64,000 nt of DNA from an uncultured Thiodictyon sp. (GCF_903946935.1 NZ_CAJAXH010000071.1:1-64000); one strand, 5' to 3'. Counted from the stretch's first letter, positions 8,001 to 16,272 are shown. Notes: a model not told the origin generated them from the sequence alone. Program-made: numbers and translations.

Positions 8001-9169
8001 GCCATCTGGAAGGTGCCGGGGCTGGCCTTGAGGTCGAGACCGCCCTTGGCATTGAACCGCGCCCCGGAGACCGACTCGGTCAAGGTCAGGGTACGCAAAT
8101 CGAGCCGCTGGTCCTGCCAGCCGGCATCCAGGGCCACCTGGAGGTGGCCGAAGTCCGCGCGGTTCGGGGCCGTACCGTCCAGGTTGCCGGTGAGGGTGGA
8201 CGCGTCGAGATCGCCATGGGTCTCGAGCCGCCCGCGCACCGCGATCTCCGGTGCGTCCGCCTGAAAGTCCGGCACCCGTACCCCTTTGACCTGCACCACC
8301 GCGTCCCAGCGCGGGCGCCCCAGTATGTCATCGAGATGGGCCGCCAACCCGAGCTCGACCGAGCCGGTCAGGTCGGACGCGACGGTAAGCCGGGCCAGGT
8401 CCCCTTTAAGGTGTCCCCCGCCGTCTATCCGAACCTTCGGCAATTGCGTCAGGGTCCAGTCCAGCGTCAGGTCCAGCGGATATTGGTCAGTCAGTTGGGC
8501 CTGGCCCACCACCTTGGCCGTCAGCCGCGACTCCGGCAGGACCAACTCCAGTGCCGCCACGTCGAGTTCGCTGCCCTTCAATCGCGCCGCCAGGGTGCCC
8601 CGCTCCAACACGAACAGTGGCTGCGCGGCCCCGCGTTGCAGCACGCGCAGGTTCTCCACCACCGCCTCCCCGAGCTCGACCTCCAGGGGTAGCGCGATCT
8701 GCGGCAAGGTGATGAGGGTGAACTCGGCGGCCTGGCTGGGGGTCGTCACCACCTCGATATCGCTGGCCGCGATCCGCGCGATGCGCAATGTCCCGGTGAC
8801 TGCGGCCAGCGGCGACCAATCAAGGTCCACGCGGCCCAGGTGCAGGTCCATGTCGACCAACTTGATCGCCACGGACTCCAGATGCAGCGGTCCCAGGACC
8901 CGCCCATCCGCCTGGCCCACCTCGATTACCCCGGGGGCCAGCTCCGCCGCCAGCGCCAACGCCGTGCGCAGTCCGGTCTGGGTGCCGAGGAAGAACCCCA
9001 GCAGCACGACCGCCAGCAACAGCAATTCAAAGGTGAACAGGCCGAGCCACCGCAGGACGCGGATAACTGGATGGCGACGGCGCCGACCGGGCGGGGTGGC
9101 GGTGTCGGCCGCCGCCGCTTCGGCCGGCGGTGGGGCTGAGTCGACGGGTTCCTCAGTGTCCTGGGTCAT
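5084..9169 (-). CDS. tamB: TamB, inner-membrane-anchored lipid/outer-membrane biogenesis protein
   Basis: 1361 residues. The N-terminal cytoplasmic tail is Pro/Ala-rich and ends in Arg residues, followed by one transmembrane helix at about 38-62. The long periplasmic part is built of repeating beta-strand segments (AsmA/TamB-like groove). The C-terminal DUF490 region ends YKFER, as in known TamB proteins. The family links inner and outer membrane, working with the Omp85 protein TamA in outer-membrane protein assembly and phospholipid transport. tamA is usually adjacent, but no tamA is seen here: upstream is a 266-bp gap and then the DyP cluster on the other strand. The opposite strand shows long open frames caused by GC bias. 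Confidence 0.93.
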   Translation of the reverse strand: MTQDTEEPVDSAPPPAEAAAADTATPPGRRRRHPVIRVLRWLGLFTFELLLLAVVLLGFFLGTQTGLRTALALAAELAPGVIEVGQADGRVLGPLHLESVAIKLVDMDLHLGRVDLDWSPLAAVTGTLRIARIAASDIEVVTTPSQAAEFTLITLPQIALPLEVELGEAVVENLRVLQRGAAQPLFVLERGTLAARLKGSELDVAALELVLPESRLTAKVVGQAQLTDQYPLDLTLDWTLTQLPKVRIDGGGHLKGDLARLTVASDLTGSVELGLAAHLDDILGRPRWDAVVQVKGVRVPDFQADAPEIAVRGRLETHGDLDASTLTGNLDGTAPNRADFGHLQVALDAGWQDQRLDLRTLTLTESVSGARFNAKGGLDLKASPGTFQMAGDWERLRWPLTGDLVATAPQGRFDASGTFDAYDYNLAWAVAGPAFPTVDLTLKGQGDAKGTRIAALKLVTLDGAVEASGALNWAPDLAWDFKVRGQDLNPANLAPGVTDRIFLKLDTKGGLAGFGYDLMLSSQGPGLPPARLAVGGKGDAQGTDVQSLRLDIFKGRIEGRGRATWAPTVTWETDLTATGLDPGSYAPAWPGRIDGRVTSRGTLEAKGPNLTAVLAGLQGTLRGYPIAAAGQVRMAEGTIRIEGFNASSGPSTARVDGVIAERLDVRFDLASPNLASLLPGAKGSFQAKGQVQGAVKAPSLSLELKAKDAEFNGQGIADLSGSLNLALGPSGPLRIQLDGQGLAAGGLRWDRLQVRGDGSLPSHRLSVAATGQPLTIRLEATGGLKETVYQGSLSRLELDSQSYGNWRLQKPMPVRLAGAQMAAGPLCLRDGQGSGGCVGFEQTQAGQWSANIDLDPLRAELVQGLLPPTLAAQGSARVKGRFAAKGPVLTGRLVAEVPQGLLRLAMAGGRSEDLDFSRTRLTVDAGARGLGARLDLPLAGLGQLGGTVDLPGWRLDAPARPNQPLGGRVQGNIGGLARIANLVPDLTGVTGTLALDFALGGTLGRPGVKGRGSLHGFGAELPLTGTKIANLDVTVIAPNLEHLTIQGQGGIGGRPLTLTGEAHTAASGVSGQLKITGNRLRVADTKEYFVLVSPAIEVNLSPTGAEVRGEIAVPEARIRPRKIPAGTLTPSPDVVLVDQAGAGKPPFPLDLNLRLVLGDNVTIDAFGVRGRLVGDLRVLQAPGQEMLGDGQLGIVDGSYRFSPGAALGTDLIPLLSGLGADLGVPLTITQGRLVYAKSPIGNPGLLLMAQRESGSLTAGVRVVGTLRRSKLAFFSDSDPGMNQADITKYLLTGVAPSGDAGGGQSLSVGTYVAPKIYMEYVSGIGDSKDSVKLRYDLSHSIELQTETGDTPGGDIFYKFER

Positions 9170-9293
9170 CGGTGGCGCCGTGGTCAGTGATCAAGAGTCA
9201 GTTGCAGCGGATGCGTGCGGCGGGGCCGGTCGGCAAGCCGGAGCCGCTCGTCGGAATAAAGGATAACAGATGACCTTGTTTTGCGACCCGCAC

Positions 9294-9336
9294 AAGCCCC
9301 GAAGGGGCGCGACATACCAACCCAGGGCAACGCCCT
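9294..9336. repeat. Double-hairpin intergenic repeat
   Basis: GCCCC-GAA-GGGGC (9296-9308) is followed by AGGGC-AAC-GCCCT (9324-9336), with ACATACCAACCC between. From memory this arrangement recurs in intergenic DNA of several bacterial phyla. It sits between the tamB start and the DyP-cluster start. Confidence 0.55.
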
Positions 9337-9375
9337 CTCGGAATTTTACTTGAAAACTTTACGGGTATTTCGGGC

Positions 9376-9405
9376 TTGACAACCCACGGCGCCGTTCCAT
9401 ATTCG
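9376..9405 (+). promoter_or_regulatory. Candidate sigma-70 promoter of the DyP cluster
   Basis: A perfect -35 hexamer TTGACA (9376-9381) is followed 17-18 nt later by a weak -10 (ATATTC/TATTCG, 9399-9405). It lies about 30 bp upstream of the first gene's chosen ATG, so the leader would be short. Confidence 0.4.
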
Positions 9406-9435
9406 ACCAAATCAATCAACTTCTCGGGGATGTCG

Positions 9436-10116
9436 ATGTCAAACATAGCCGGCAAAGCCTATGCAATGAATGTGATCACACCCGTACGACCCTATTTGGT
9501 CTGGGTCAATAAGGTCATCTTCTGGGCGGCCCTCAAGCTTCCCAGCACCTTGAAAGGCCTGATCACGCTGTCGCTGATCCATTATGCGCGCTGGGTCATC
9601 ATCGGGAAGAACCAATTTCCGCACCTGGCGCCGGAGCAGCCGAAGGAAGACTTGAGCTACTGCTACATGCTGTTCTTCAGCAATTTCAACGGCAGTTGGG
9701 ACCAGTATGTCGACTCATTCACCTTTGCCATCCCCTCCGGGCTTGATATGTTTTGGAAGTGGAATATCCGCTACCCGAAATCCGTGGCGCTCACGCCGTT
9801 CCACAAATACATCCAGTACAACCAGATCGAAACCCTGCACTACTACAACGGCTATCCGCTAGCCACCTCCAACGACGTGAAGAGTGCCAGCGCGGTGAGG
9901 GACGCATTGATCGCCTTCGACCAGACCGCGGACCAAGGGACCGACGCCGAATTTATCAAACGCTATCACACACTGTTGCGCGGTTTGCAGCACGACCTGG
10001 GCGACATGTATCCCACACCCATCGTCAGCATGGCGGCCTACCAGGTGGAAAAACGCACACGGTGGCACGCCAGTCAGTTGAGCGCCCTTACAGCCGATCG
10101 AGTGCAGCAATCATGA
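9436..10116 (+). CDS. Uncharacterised protein, first paralogue of the DyP cluster
   Basis: 226 residues starting MSNIAGKAYAMNVITPVRP, which aligns with the start of the next gene (MTNISGNAYALTILSPIR). That alignment and a GGGG ribosome site support the start at 9436 over 9376 or 9430. The protein has a hydrophobic segment around 20-45, a motif YCYMLFFSNFNGSWDQYVDSF near 80-100, and no signal peptide. The paralogue has the matching RYLVFSSNFYGGPQGDVDGY. The gene overlaps the next by 4 bp (ATGA). I know no function; the shared N-terminal motif and the DyP neighbour suggest a role linked to the peroxidase, perhaps as partner or substrate-handling protein. Confidence 0.8.
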   Translation: MSNIAGKAYAMNVITPVRPYLVWVNKVIFWAALKLPSTLKGLITLSLIHYARWVIIGKNQFPHLAPEQPKEDLSYCYMLFFSNFNGSWDQYVDSFTFAIPSGLDMFWKWNIRYPKSVALTPFHKYIQYNQIETLHYYNGYPLATSNDVKSASAVRDALIAFDQTADQGTDAEFIKRYHTLLRGLQHDLGDMYPTPIVSMAAYQVEKRTRWHASQLSALTADRVQQS

Positions 10117-10814
10117 CCAATATCAGCGGTAATGCGTACGCCTTGACCATCCTCTCCCCGATCAGGACGGGCGTGGTGAAGGGCGAGGAAATCGAATATG
10201 CGGACAAGGTCAGAGACCTGTTGGAGAGCTGGAACCTGTTACCCAACAGCCCCATGACGCAGGTGCCCCAGACCTATTTGTGCCGCTTCTTTGTGTTGGA
10301 CGATGTGTACACCGAGTCGCTGCCCGGCGCCAGCGTGATGGACACCTTTGCCGATGTGCTGCCGGTGGTCCCGGACGGGGTGCGTCGCCGCATCTTGCCC
10401 AAAGAGGATCGCCTGAAATCGCGGTATCTGGTGTTTTCCAGCAATTTTTATGGCGGCCCTCAGGGCGATGTGGACGGCTACCTGCGCGGCATGTGGAATG
10501 CCATCGGCGAGCACATCAAGGACCTATGGGGCTATTGCTACGGCTTCGATCAGGTACGCGATGCCGCCACCTTTGTCAGCTACATGAAAAAGTGCCAACT
10601 GCCTGTCACGCTGTTCTTTGTCGGCGCCAACGACGAACCGCTGCCGGCGCAGTTGAAGGCGCTCTATCTCAAGCAGGAATTCGCCAGGTTTGCGGTCGCG
10701 AATCAGGGGTTGGAGGCGGCCGTCTTGAGGGCAAACTACCAAGCCTTCATCGCGCGCGTGGCGCCAACCAATCTGAGCGGCCCGACCTGGGAGCCCGGCC
10801 AGTACCGGCTATAG
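10113..10814 (+). CDS. Uncharacterised protein, second paralogue of the DyP cluster
   Basis: 233 residues, a paralogue of the preceding protein through its N-terminus (TNISGNAYALTILSPIR) and the central FSSNFYGGPQGDVDGYLRGMW. The ATG overlaps the upstream stop (ATGA), so the two are probably translationally coupled. The C-terminal part differs, with FVGANDEPLPAQLKALYLKQEF near 165-187. No signal peptide, clear membrane segment or known catalytic motif. The DyP peroxidase gene starts 39 bp downstream, consistent with a single transcript. Function unknown. Confidence 0.8.
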   Translation: MTNISGNAYALTILSPIRTGVVKGEEIEYADKVRDLLESWNLLPNSPMTQVPQTYLCRFFVLDDVYTESLPGASVMDTFADVLPVVPDGVRRRILPKEDRLKSRYLVFSSNFYGGPQGDVDGYLRGMWNAIGEHIKDLWGYCYGFDQVRDAATFVSYMKKCQLPVTLFFVGANDEPLPAQLKALYLKQEFARFAVANQGLEAAVLRANYQAFIARVAPTNLSGPTWEPGQYRL

Positions 10815-10853
10815 CGGCGCATCGCGGCTCAGTCAACCACCCGTCAGGAGTCA

Positions 10854-12428
10854 ATGATCGTGACCAAAGAACTGGATCTGCTCGATATTCAGGGCAATGT
10901 GCTGCGGGTATACGGACGCTTTCGCTACCCGGTGGCGCGCTATGTCTTCTTGAACCTGAGAGACTCGGCCAAAGGCCGCGCATTTGTCGGCGCGGTGACC
11001 GGGCGGGTAACCACCTCCGCCAATTGGGGTCCGGGCCCGGACCAGGTCCCGCAACCCGACTGGACGGTCAATATTGCCTTCACCTACCAAGGCTTGAAGG
11101 AACTGGAACTGCCCAGGACCTCGCTGATCGGCTTCTCGCCCGAGTTCGTCGCGGGAATGAAGGGCCGCAAGGACATTCTGGGCGATGACGGTCCCAGCTC
11201 GCCGCAGTACTGGGACCCAATCTGGCGTGAGAACCGCGAAACGCGCGAGCAAGACGTGCATGTCTTTATCTCGCTCAACGCACACACTAAGGGCCTGCTG
11301 GAAGACGGCTATGCGTGGTTGAAAGGTGTTATTGAGGCAACGCAAGGCGGCGTGGTCTTGCTCAGTGGCCATCTGGGCGACAACCACGCGGTCATGGACT
11401 ACCAGGACGGCCAGGCCGTGATGGAGAACGGTCAGCCCTCGGCCAAAGAACATTTCGGCTACACCGACGGCATTGGCGACCCGGTGTTCGAGGGTCTGCC
11501 GCGCGGTTCGGCGTCGGTGCTGGGGCGCGGCAAACAAATGGCAGATGGCAGTTGGGCGCCGCTGGCCGTCGGCGAGTTTCTGCTGGGCCACATCGACGAG
11601 GCGCAGGAGTATCCCCCCGCCCCCAATCCCATCCTGCTGTCGCGCAACGGCACCTATATGGTCTACCGTAAGCTGCATGAGAACGTGGGCACCTTCAACG
11701 CCTATCTGGACGAGCACGCCAAGCACTTCCCCGGCGGCAAGGAACTGCTGGCGGCCAAGTTTGTGGGGCGCTGGCGCGACAACGGCGCACCGCTGGTCAA
11801 GGCGCCGGACCAGGCCAGCAAGGCGGCGTTCGACGCCCAACTGGCCGCCGCCGACCCGCAAGGCCAGGACGCGCTGTTGAGCAGCTTCACTTATGACGAT
11901 GACATGAGCGGCGGCCGCTGCCCATTCAGCGCGCATATTCGGCGCATCAACCCGCGTGCCTCATTGGAGTTCACGCGCGACCCAACGGATGTACCCGGCT
12001 CATTGAAGGTCAGCAAGGACGCGTTCGACACGCCCGGTGCGTTGACCAACCGGCGCCGCATCCTACGCCGCGGCCTACCCTACGGTGAGGTCAAGGACCC
12101 CACCCGCGACGATGGTAATCATGGTATCATCATCATGATATTGAACGTCGACATCAACCGCCAGTTCGAGTTTGTGCAGCAGCAGTGGATCAACTACGGA
12201 AACGACTTCAAGGCCGCCAACGACAAGGAGATTCTGCTGGGCAACCACAGCGCGGACGAACGCTTCGCCAGCAAGGCCGTGATCCAGGTGGACCCGAACG
12301 GCGACGACCCACCGTATTTTCTGTCCAAGATTCCGCGGCTGGTGGAAACGCGTGGCGGAGACTATTTCTTTGTGCCAAGCATGACGGCCTTGCGAATGAT
12401 CGCCAAGGGCTTGGTTGACCCGACTTGA
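10854..12428 (+). CDS. DyP-type heme peroxidase
   Basis: 524 residues, matching the longer DyP classes rather than the ~310-residue bacterial class B. Dye-decolorising peroxidases use heme and H2O2 to oxidise dyes, phenols and other substrates. Diagnostic features are the GXXDG motif at 202-206 (GYTDG, with catalytic Asp205), the proximal-heme His361 in CPFSAHIRRINPR, and the conserved RRILRRGLPYGE near 390-400, likely carrying the distal Arg. There is no Tat or Sec signal, so it is probably cytosolic; no encapsulin gene is nearby. It follows two paralogous unknown proteins and precedes a 2OG oxygenase. Confidence 0.93.
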   Translation: MIVTKELDLLDIQGNVLRVYGRFRYPVARYVFLNLRDSAKGRAFVGAVTGRVTTSANWGPGPDQVPQPDWTVNIAFTYQGLKELELPRTSLIGFSPEFVAGMKGRKDILGDDGPSSPQYWDPIWRENRETREQDVHVFISLNAHTKGLLEDGYAWLKGVIEATQGGVVLLSGHLGDNHAVMDYQDGQAVMENGQPSAKEHFGYTDGIGDPVFEGLPRGSASVLGRGKQMADGSWAPLAVGEFLLGHIDEAQEYPPAPNPILLSRNGTYMVYRKLHENVGTFNAYLDEHAKHFPGGKELLAAKFVGRWRDNGAPLVKAPDQASKAAFDAQLAAADPQGQDALLSSFTYDDDMSGGRCPFSAHIRRINPRASLEFTRDPTDVPGSLKVSKDAFDTPGALTNRRRILRRGLPYGEVKDPTRDDGNHGIIIMILNVDINRQFEFVQQQWINYGNDFKAANDKEILLGNHSADERFASKAVIQVDPNGDDPPYFLSKIPRLVETRGGDYFFVPSMTALRMIAKGLVDPT

Positions 12429-12521
12429 AAGGGTACGGCCGCGGATAGCCGTCTCACCATCGGCTGTCCGCGGCGCCTGCTTGCTGCATTTGACTTAACA
12501 ACGCCCTATGAAGAGAGTTCC

Positions 12522-13511
12522 TTGCTCGCCAATCCCATCCATCATGAACACCCCTACCCCTTCTTCAGCGTCGAGCCGGCCTTTTCCACGATAGACTGCG
12601 CCCATCTGGAGGGGATTTTCGAGCAGGACCTGCCCTGGCTGGCGCATGGGGGCTCGTTCTACGAGGTCCGCAATTGCGACGCGACCGACCGCTTGGCCCC
12701 GGAGTTTCTCGCCGCACTGGCGCGGCGCATGCGGACCCTGACCGGCCTGCCGCTCACCGACCGGATCGCCGCCACCGCGCAGACCATGGCGCCCGGTGCG
12801 CGCATCGGCGTCCACACCGACCGGCCCTTGGTGGGATGGGAGGCCGCCCGGCTCGTGGTGCAATTCAATCGCGGTTGGCAGCCGGCGGATGGCGGTCTCC
12901 TACAGGCGCATGATGACGAGGCCGGCACCCGGGTCTGTGCCAGTGCGCCCCCGCGGTTCAATAGCGCATTCGGCTTCGGCATGCACCAGGGCTCCTACCA
13001 CTCGGTAACTGAAACGACGCGGCCACGACGGACCTTCGTATTCAATTTCTGGCATGCAGGCAATTCCCAGGAACTGGCGGACGCGGTAAAGACCTTGTTC
13101 GCCGCAATGCAGTTCGGCGCACTCCCAGGGCTATTGGACCCGGATCGCGTTGCGGCCGAAGAATCACTCCCCGAAGAGCAGACCTACCGGGCGCTGGCCG
13201 TCGCCACCGCACTCCAGCGCTGGGGCCTGCCGGAAGCGGTCATACGCGGCGGCTATCGGGCTGCGACGGGTCTCCAGGCAGCACCGGCCACGGACTGCGC
13301 CGACGGGGTGGCGATTGCCCTGGCCCAGTGGGCCGCACAACTCTATGTCGAGGACTTCGATCTGACACAATGGCAACGATTGAGCCTCGCGCTGGCGGCG
13401 CCCCCAGCGACCCATCGGTCGCCGCTCGCGGCCTTTAGTCAGATCGCATTCCCGGGACTCCGGCCAATGGAGGTCGAGGCTTTAGCCGGTCCGGCCCGCA
13501 GGCGCCACTGA
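12522..13511 (+). CDS. 2-oxoglutarate/Fe(II)-dependent oxygenase-like protein
   Basis: 329 residues from a TTG start preceded by GAAGAGAG; no in-frame ATG fits. The double-stranded beta-helix signature is visible: IGVHTDRP (His and Asp iron ligands, near 95-102), RLVVQFNRGW, then YHSVTETTRPRRTFVFNFWH, containing the distal His and the Arg that binds 2-oxoglutarate. Residues beyond about 185 form a helical extension that I do not recognise. It lies 93 bp after the DyP gene on the same strand. The last codons lie in the left arm of a 22-bp inverted repeat, so the C-terminus may have been remodelled by that repeat. Confidence 0.75.
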   Translation: MLANPIHHEHPYPFFSVEPAFSTIDCAHLEGIFEQDLPWLAHGGSFYEVRNCDATDRLAPEFLAALARRMRTLTGLPLTDRIAATAQTMAPGARIGVHTDRPLVGWEAARLVVQFNRGWQPADGGLLQAHDDEAGTRVCASAPPRFNSAFGFGMHQGSYHSVTETTRPRRTFVFNFWHAGNSQELADAVKTLFAAMQFGALPGLLDPDRVAAEESLPEEQTYRALAVATALQRWGLPEAVIRGGYRAATGLQAAPATDCADGVAIALAQWAAQLYVEDFDLTQWQRLSLALAAPPATHRSPLAAFSQIAFPGLRPMEVEALAGPARRRH

Positions 13512-13560
13512 TATCTATTGGATATGTCAGGAGCCGCCACCGGCTAAAGCCTCGACCTCC
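13469..13560. repeat. 22-bp perfect inverted repeat between convergent genes
   Basis: Arms 13469-13490 and 13539-13560 are perfectly complementary with a 48-nt loop. The left arm lies inside the end of the 2OG-oxygenase gene. Being between converging genes it may end transcription in both directions, but the T-run is absent. Confidence 0.75.
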
Positions 13561-13587
13561 GGTTGCAGAACTAGCGGGGGCAGCGGA

Positions 13588-14976
13588 CTATTTCTTGTCG
13601 TCTTCGTCCTCATCCTCGTCGTCCTCTTCTTCGTCCTCCTCCTCCTCCTCCTCCTCATCATCATCATCATCCTCATCCTCATCCTCATCGGTCTCTTCAC
13701 TGTCCGCCGGGGCCTGCCAGCGCTCAATGAGTGAGTCGATGAATTTGCGCTCGGCCCGCTCGAGTCCATCGGCCGCGGCGGCCTCCTCGATCTGGTGAGC
13801 GATACCCGCGAGTACGTCGTAGTCGAACCATTCCCAGATCAGATCGATGGACTCATCCAGCAGGTCCTCGTCAGCAAGCAGGCGCCGCGCCTGCTTGAGG
13901 ATGCCGGCGGCATTGCGGTTACCGCCGGTGAACTCGATCACTGGCTCCAGGTATTGCTTGACCACCTCCAGTTCATCGTCGCTTACCTCACCGTCCGCAC
14001 CGACCGCGGTGAGGAAGATCAGCGCCAGCCGCTGCTCGAACGGGCACTGGCCCATCGCCTCGAGGAAGTTCCCGTAGGTTTCCTCATCCATCGCCGCGAG
14101 CGCGTGCGCCGCCTCCTCGAGCACGGACTCATCGTCGTCGCTCCAGGTCGCCTCGTCCCGTGGCAATTCGTCGACCCGCTCGATGATCCAGCAATCGCCA
14201 TCGTTGTATTCCGGGCTCATCAGGTAGCGATAGGGGATATAGCAGTAGCCCTGATCGCCCCACGCCGTCCCCCAGGAATTGCGTACGATAAAGACCTCAT
14301 CGGGATCGGAATAACCCACGCAGAGCATCGCATGGCCGGCGTGGGTCCCCCGTGCCACCTCGGCCCCGGACGGTGTGGGCACCAGGCCGGGCTTGCGGTG
14401 TTTGTCGAATGAATCGAAGAGCTCGAGCCCGAAAATGATCGGATTGCCGGCGGCCAGGGCGGTCTTCCATGCCGCGAGTTCGACCGGCACGAGCCGGGCG
14501 TTTTCGACCACGAAGCAGGCGCCTTCGTCATAGGCATCCGCTTCCGGCTCAGTATTGACTGCCGACTCGTCGAAGACCCAGGTCGTCTCGGTACAGGCCC
14601 CGTATTGTTTGAGCCCATCGATCACATCCGAGATAGTCGCGCCTTCATCGTCGATCTCATCCGGGTCCGCAACATAGCGCGCATTGTAATAGATATAGAG
14701 CCGGCTGACGTCCTGCGCGACACCCTGATGGCGCTTGAATAGATACTCGAAGGCGCCGGCCGTGGCGTTGGCGGTACAGCTATTGGTCTGGCCCTGATCC
14801 TCGACGCTGGTCATCTGCGGCCGCAGGTCCACCTTGGCCGGCAGGGTACTCAGCCCGGCGCTGTGCTTGTTGTAGGTCTGGATTCCGGCCTTGGGCTGGG
14901 AGCGTTGGTAGCCCTTGATGACGCGCTCTGCGCCATCGGCCGCCACCAGTTTGAACATCTCGGATAAGATTCCCAT
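13588..14976 (-). CDS. Papain-like (C1A) cysteine peptidase fused to a TerB-like domain with polyacidic tail
   Basis: 462 residues. Residues about 45-270 carry papain-family landmarks: oxyanion Gln in VEDQGQ (about 61), catalytic Cys67 in NSCTANA, His215 in THAGHAMLCVGY, and Asn233 in VRNSWGTAWGDQGY. Residues about 315-420 resemble the TerB/DnaJ-N helical fold, with LTAVGADGEVSDDELEVV and a later ADGLERAERKFIDSLIERW. The last ~36 residues are nearly all Asp/Glu. There is no signal peptide or obvious propeptide, so an intracellular protease is likely. Papain-like enzymes without export signals are unusual in bacteria. The tail is encoded by a simple-sequence tract prone to slippage (13594-13690). 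Confidence 0.85.
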   Translation of the reverse strand: MGILSEMFKLVAADGAERVIKGYQRSQPKAGIQTYNKHSAGLSTLPAKVDLRPQMTSVEDQGQTNSCTANATAGAFEYLFKRHQGVAQDVSRLYIYYNARYVADPDEIDDEGATISDVIDGLKQYGACTETTWVFDESAVNTEPEADAYDEGACFVVENARLVPVELAAWKTALAAGNPIIFGLELFDSFDKHRKPGLVPTPSGAEVARGTHAGHAMLCVGYSDPDEVFIVRNSWGTAWGDQGYCYIPYRYLMSPEYNDGDCWIIERVDELPRDEATWSDDDESVLEEAAHALAAMDEETYGNFLEAMGQCPFEQRLALIFLTAVGADGEVSDDELEVVKQYLEPVIEFTGGNRNAAGILKQARRLLADEDLLDESIDLIWEWFDYDVLAGIAHQIEEAAAADGLERAERKFIDSLIERWQAPADSEETDEDEDEDDDDDEEEEEEEDEEEDDEDEDEDDKK

Positions 14977-15041
14977 CGCGATGAGGCCTCGTCTATAGGG
15001 AAAGGTGCGGCGCTGGGCCGGTAATCCTGGAAAGAATCATT

Positions 15042-15183
15042 GTCCGCAAATGAACGCAAAAAACGCAAATAAGATCAGGCTCTTTACCTCAGCCGCACCA
15101 TCACCCGCGAGGAGACTTGGTGGCCTGGTCCAACTGAATAGTTATTGCCTTTCATTTGCGTTCATTTGCGTTTATTTGCGGAC
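15042..15183. repeat. Two inverted copies of the dispersed GCAAATGAACGC element
   Basis: 15042-15072 reads GTCCGCAAATGAACGC and continues with further GCAAA steps; 15151-15183 is a copy in the opposite direction. The same element recurs at about 23806-23828, 23914-23955, 29042-29070 and 56387-56450, always between genes. Several copies share an AAGAAT flank. Confidence 0.8.
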
Positions 15184-15195
15184 GAACAGTTCATG

Positions 15196-16272
15196 TCAGG
15201 CCACCGGCTCCGGGCGTTCATCCAACCAGGCCAGGAACAGTTTGTATCCCAGCACCAGCACCACGGCACCGACAAAGAGTCCGATGATGCCGCCGCTGAG
15301 GAACCCGCCGATAGCCCCGACAAAGATCACTGCCATCGGCACCTCCACCCCGCGCCCGAGCAGGATGGGCTTGAGGATGTTGTCGATGGTGCCGACAAAG
15401 ACGGTCCAGACCAGGAAGGCCACAAAGGTCAGGGTGCTCGTATGGAAAAAGACATAAACCAGGATCGGCAGGGCCACCGGAAGTATCCCGATCTGCACCA
15501 CACTCAACAGCAAGGCCAACAGCGCCCAGACCCCCGCGAGCGGGACCCCGACTGCCAGCCAGCCAAGACCCGCCAGGAGCGACTGGATGAGTGCCACGCC
15601 CAGGATGCCGCGGGTGACACTACGCACGGTGGCGGTGGCGAGCGCGGCAAACTCCACCCCCCGCTCCCCGGCCAGCCGATGGGCGATGGTCTGGGTGGCC
15701 CGCCGCGCGGCGCCCTCGTGGGCCAGCATCACACCGGCGATGGCGATGGCAAAGATGAATTGCACGATGCCCATCCCCGCCCCGGCCGCCATCCGGCCCA
15801 GCCAATGTAGGACCATCTTGATCTCAGGCAAGGCCCGACGCATGGAGTCCACCAGATTGTGCGAGGCCTCGCGCCAGAAGCTGTCGACGGTTCCGCCCAC
15901 CACGGGCAGGCCCGCCACCCAATCCGGCGGCAGCGGCACCTGGAGCTCGCCCTCGCCATAGTCACGCATCAGCGCGTGGATGCCATCCACCACCGATCCG
16001 CTGAGGAGCACCGCCGGCACCATCAGGGTCGCGAACGCCAGCAAGGACAGCAGGGTGGCGGCCAGCCCGGGCCGGGCGCCCAAGAGGTCGAGTAGCCGCC
16101 CGTGGAGCGGGTGCAGCCCGATGGCGATGATCATGCCCCACAGGGAGGGGACGATGAAGGGTCGCACAATATCGAAGCACCAGGCCGCCAACATCGCGAT
16201 CAGGGCGAGGCGGATGAAGGTCTCGATCGCCCGGTCCATAAACTGTCGGTCGGCTGGGGTCTCTGGCGCCAT
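15196..16272 (-). CDS. AI-2E family (PerM/TqsA-like) permease
   Basis: 358 residues with about seven to eight transmembrane helices in the AI-2E arrangement. A hydrophobic N-terminal pair is followed by a soluble loop (about 100-150), then helices around 165-185 and 225-340. The family includes E. coli TqsA (autoinducer-2 export) and Na+/H+-linked members, so the substrate cannot be inferred. The conserved segment VGTIDNILKPILLGRGVEVPM is the clearest family hallmark. It lies downstream of the CHAT gene on the same strand but separated by about 170 bp with a hairpin repeat. The CHAT reading frame overlaps its start only after that gene's frameshift. Confidence 0.9.
   Translation of the reverse strand: MAPETPADRQFMDRAIETFIRLALIAMLAAWCFDIVRPFIVPSLWGMIIAIGLHPLHGRLLDLLGARPGLAATLLSLLAFATLMVPAVLLSGSVVDGIHALMRDYGEGELQVPLPPDWVAGLPVVGGTVDSFWREASHNLVDSMRRALPEIKMVLHWLGRMAAGAGMGIVQFIFAIAIAGVMLAHEGAARRATQTIAHRLAGERGVEFAALATATVRSVTRGILGVALIQSLLAGLGWLAVGVPLAGVWALLALLLSVVQIGILPVALPILVYVFFHTSTLTFVAFLVWTVFVGTIDNILKPILLGRGVEVPMAVIFVGAIGGFLSGGIIGLFVGAVVLVLGYKLFLAWLDERPEPVA

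Noticed and set aside
9198-9455. 85-residue minus-strand frame upstream of the DyP cluster
   Set aside because: Overlaps the start of the paralogue gene and an intergenic hairpin repeat; no family resemblance.
13595-13798. 67-residue poly-Ser frame
   Set aside because: Antisense of the Asp/Glu codon run in the peptidase gene.
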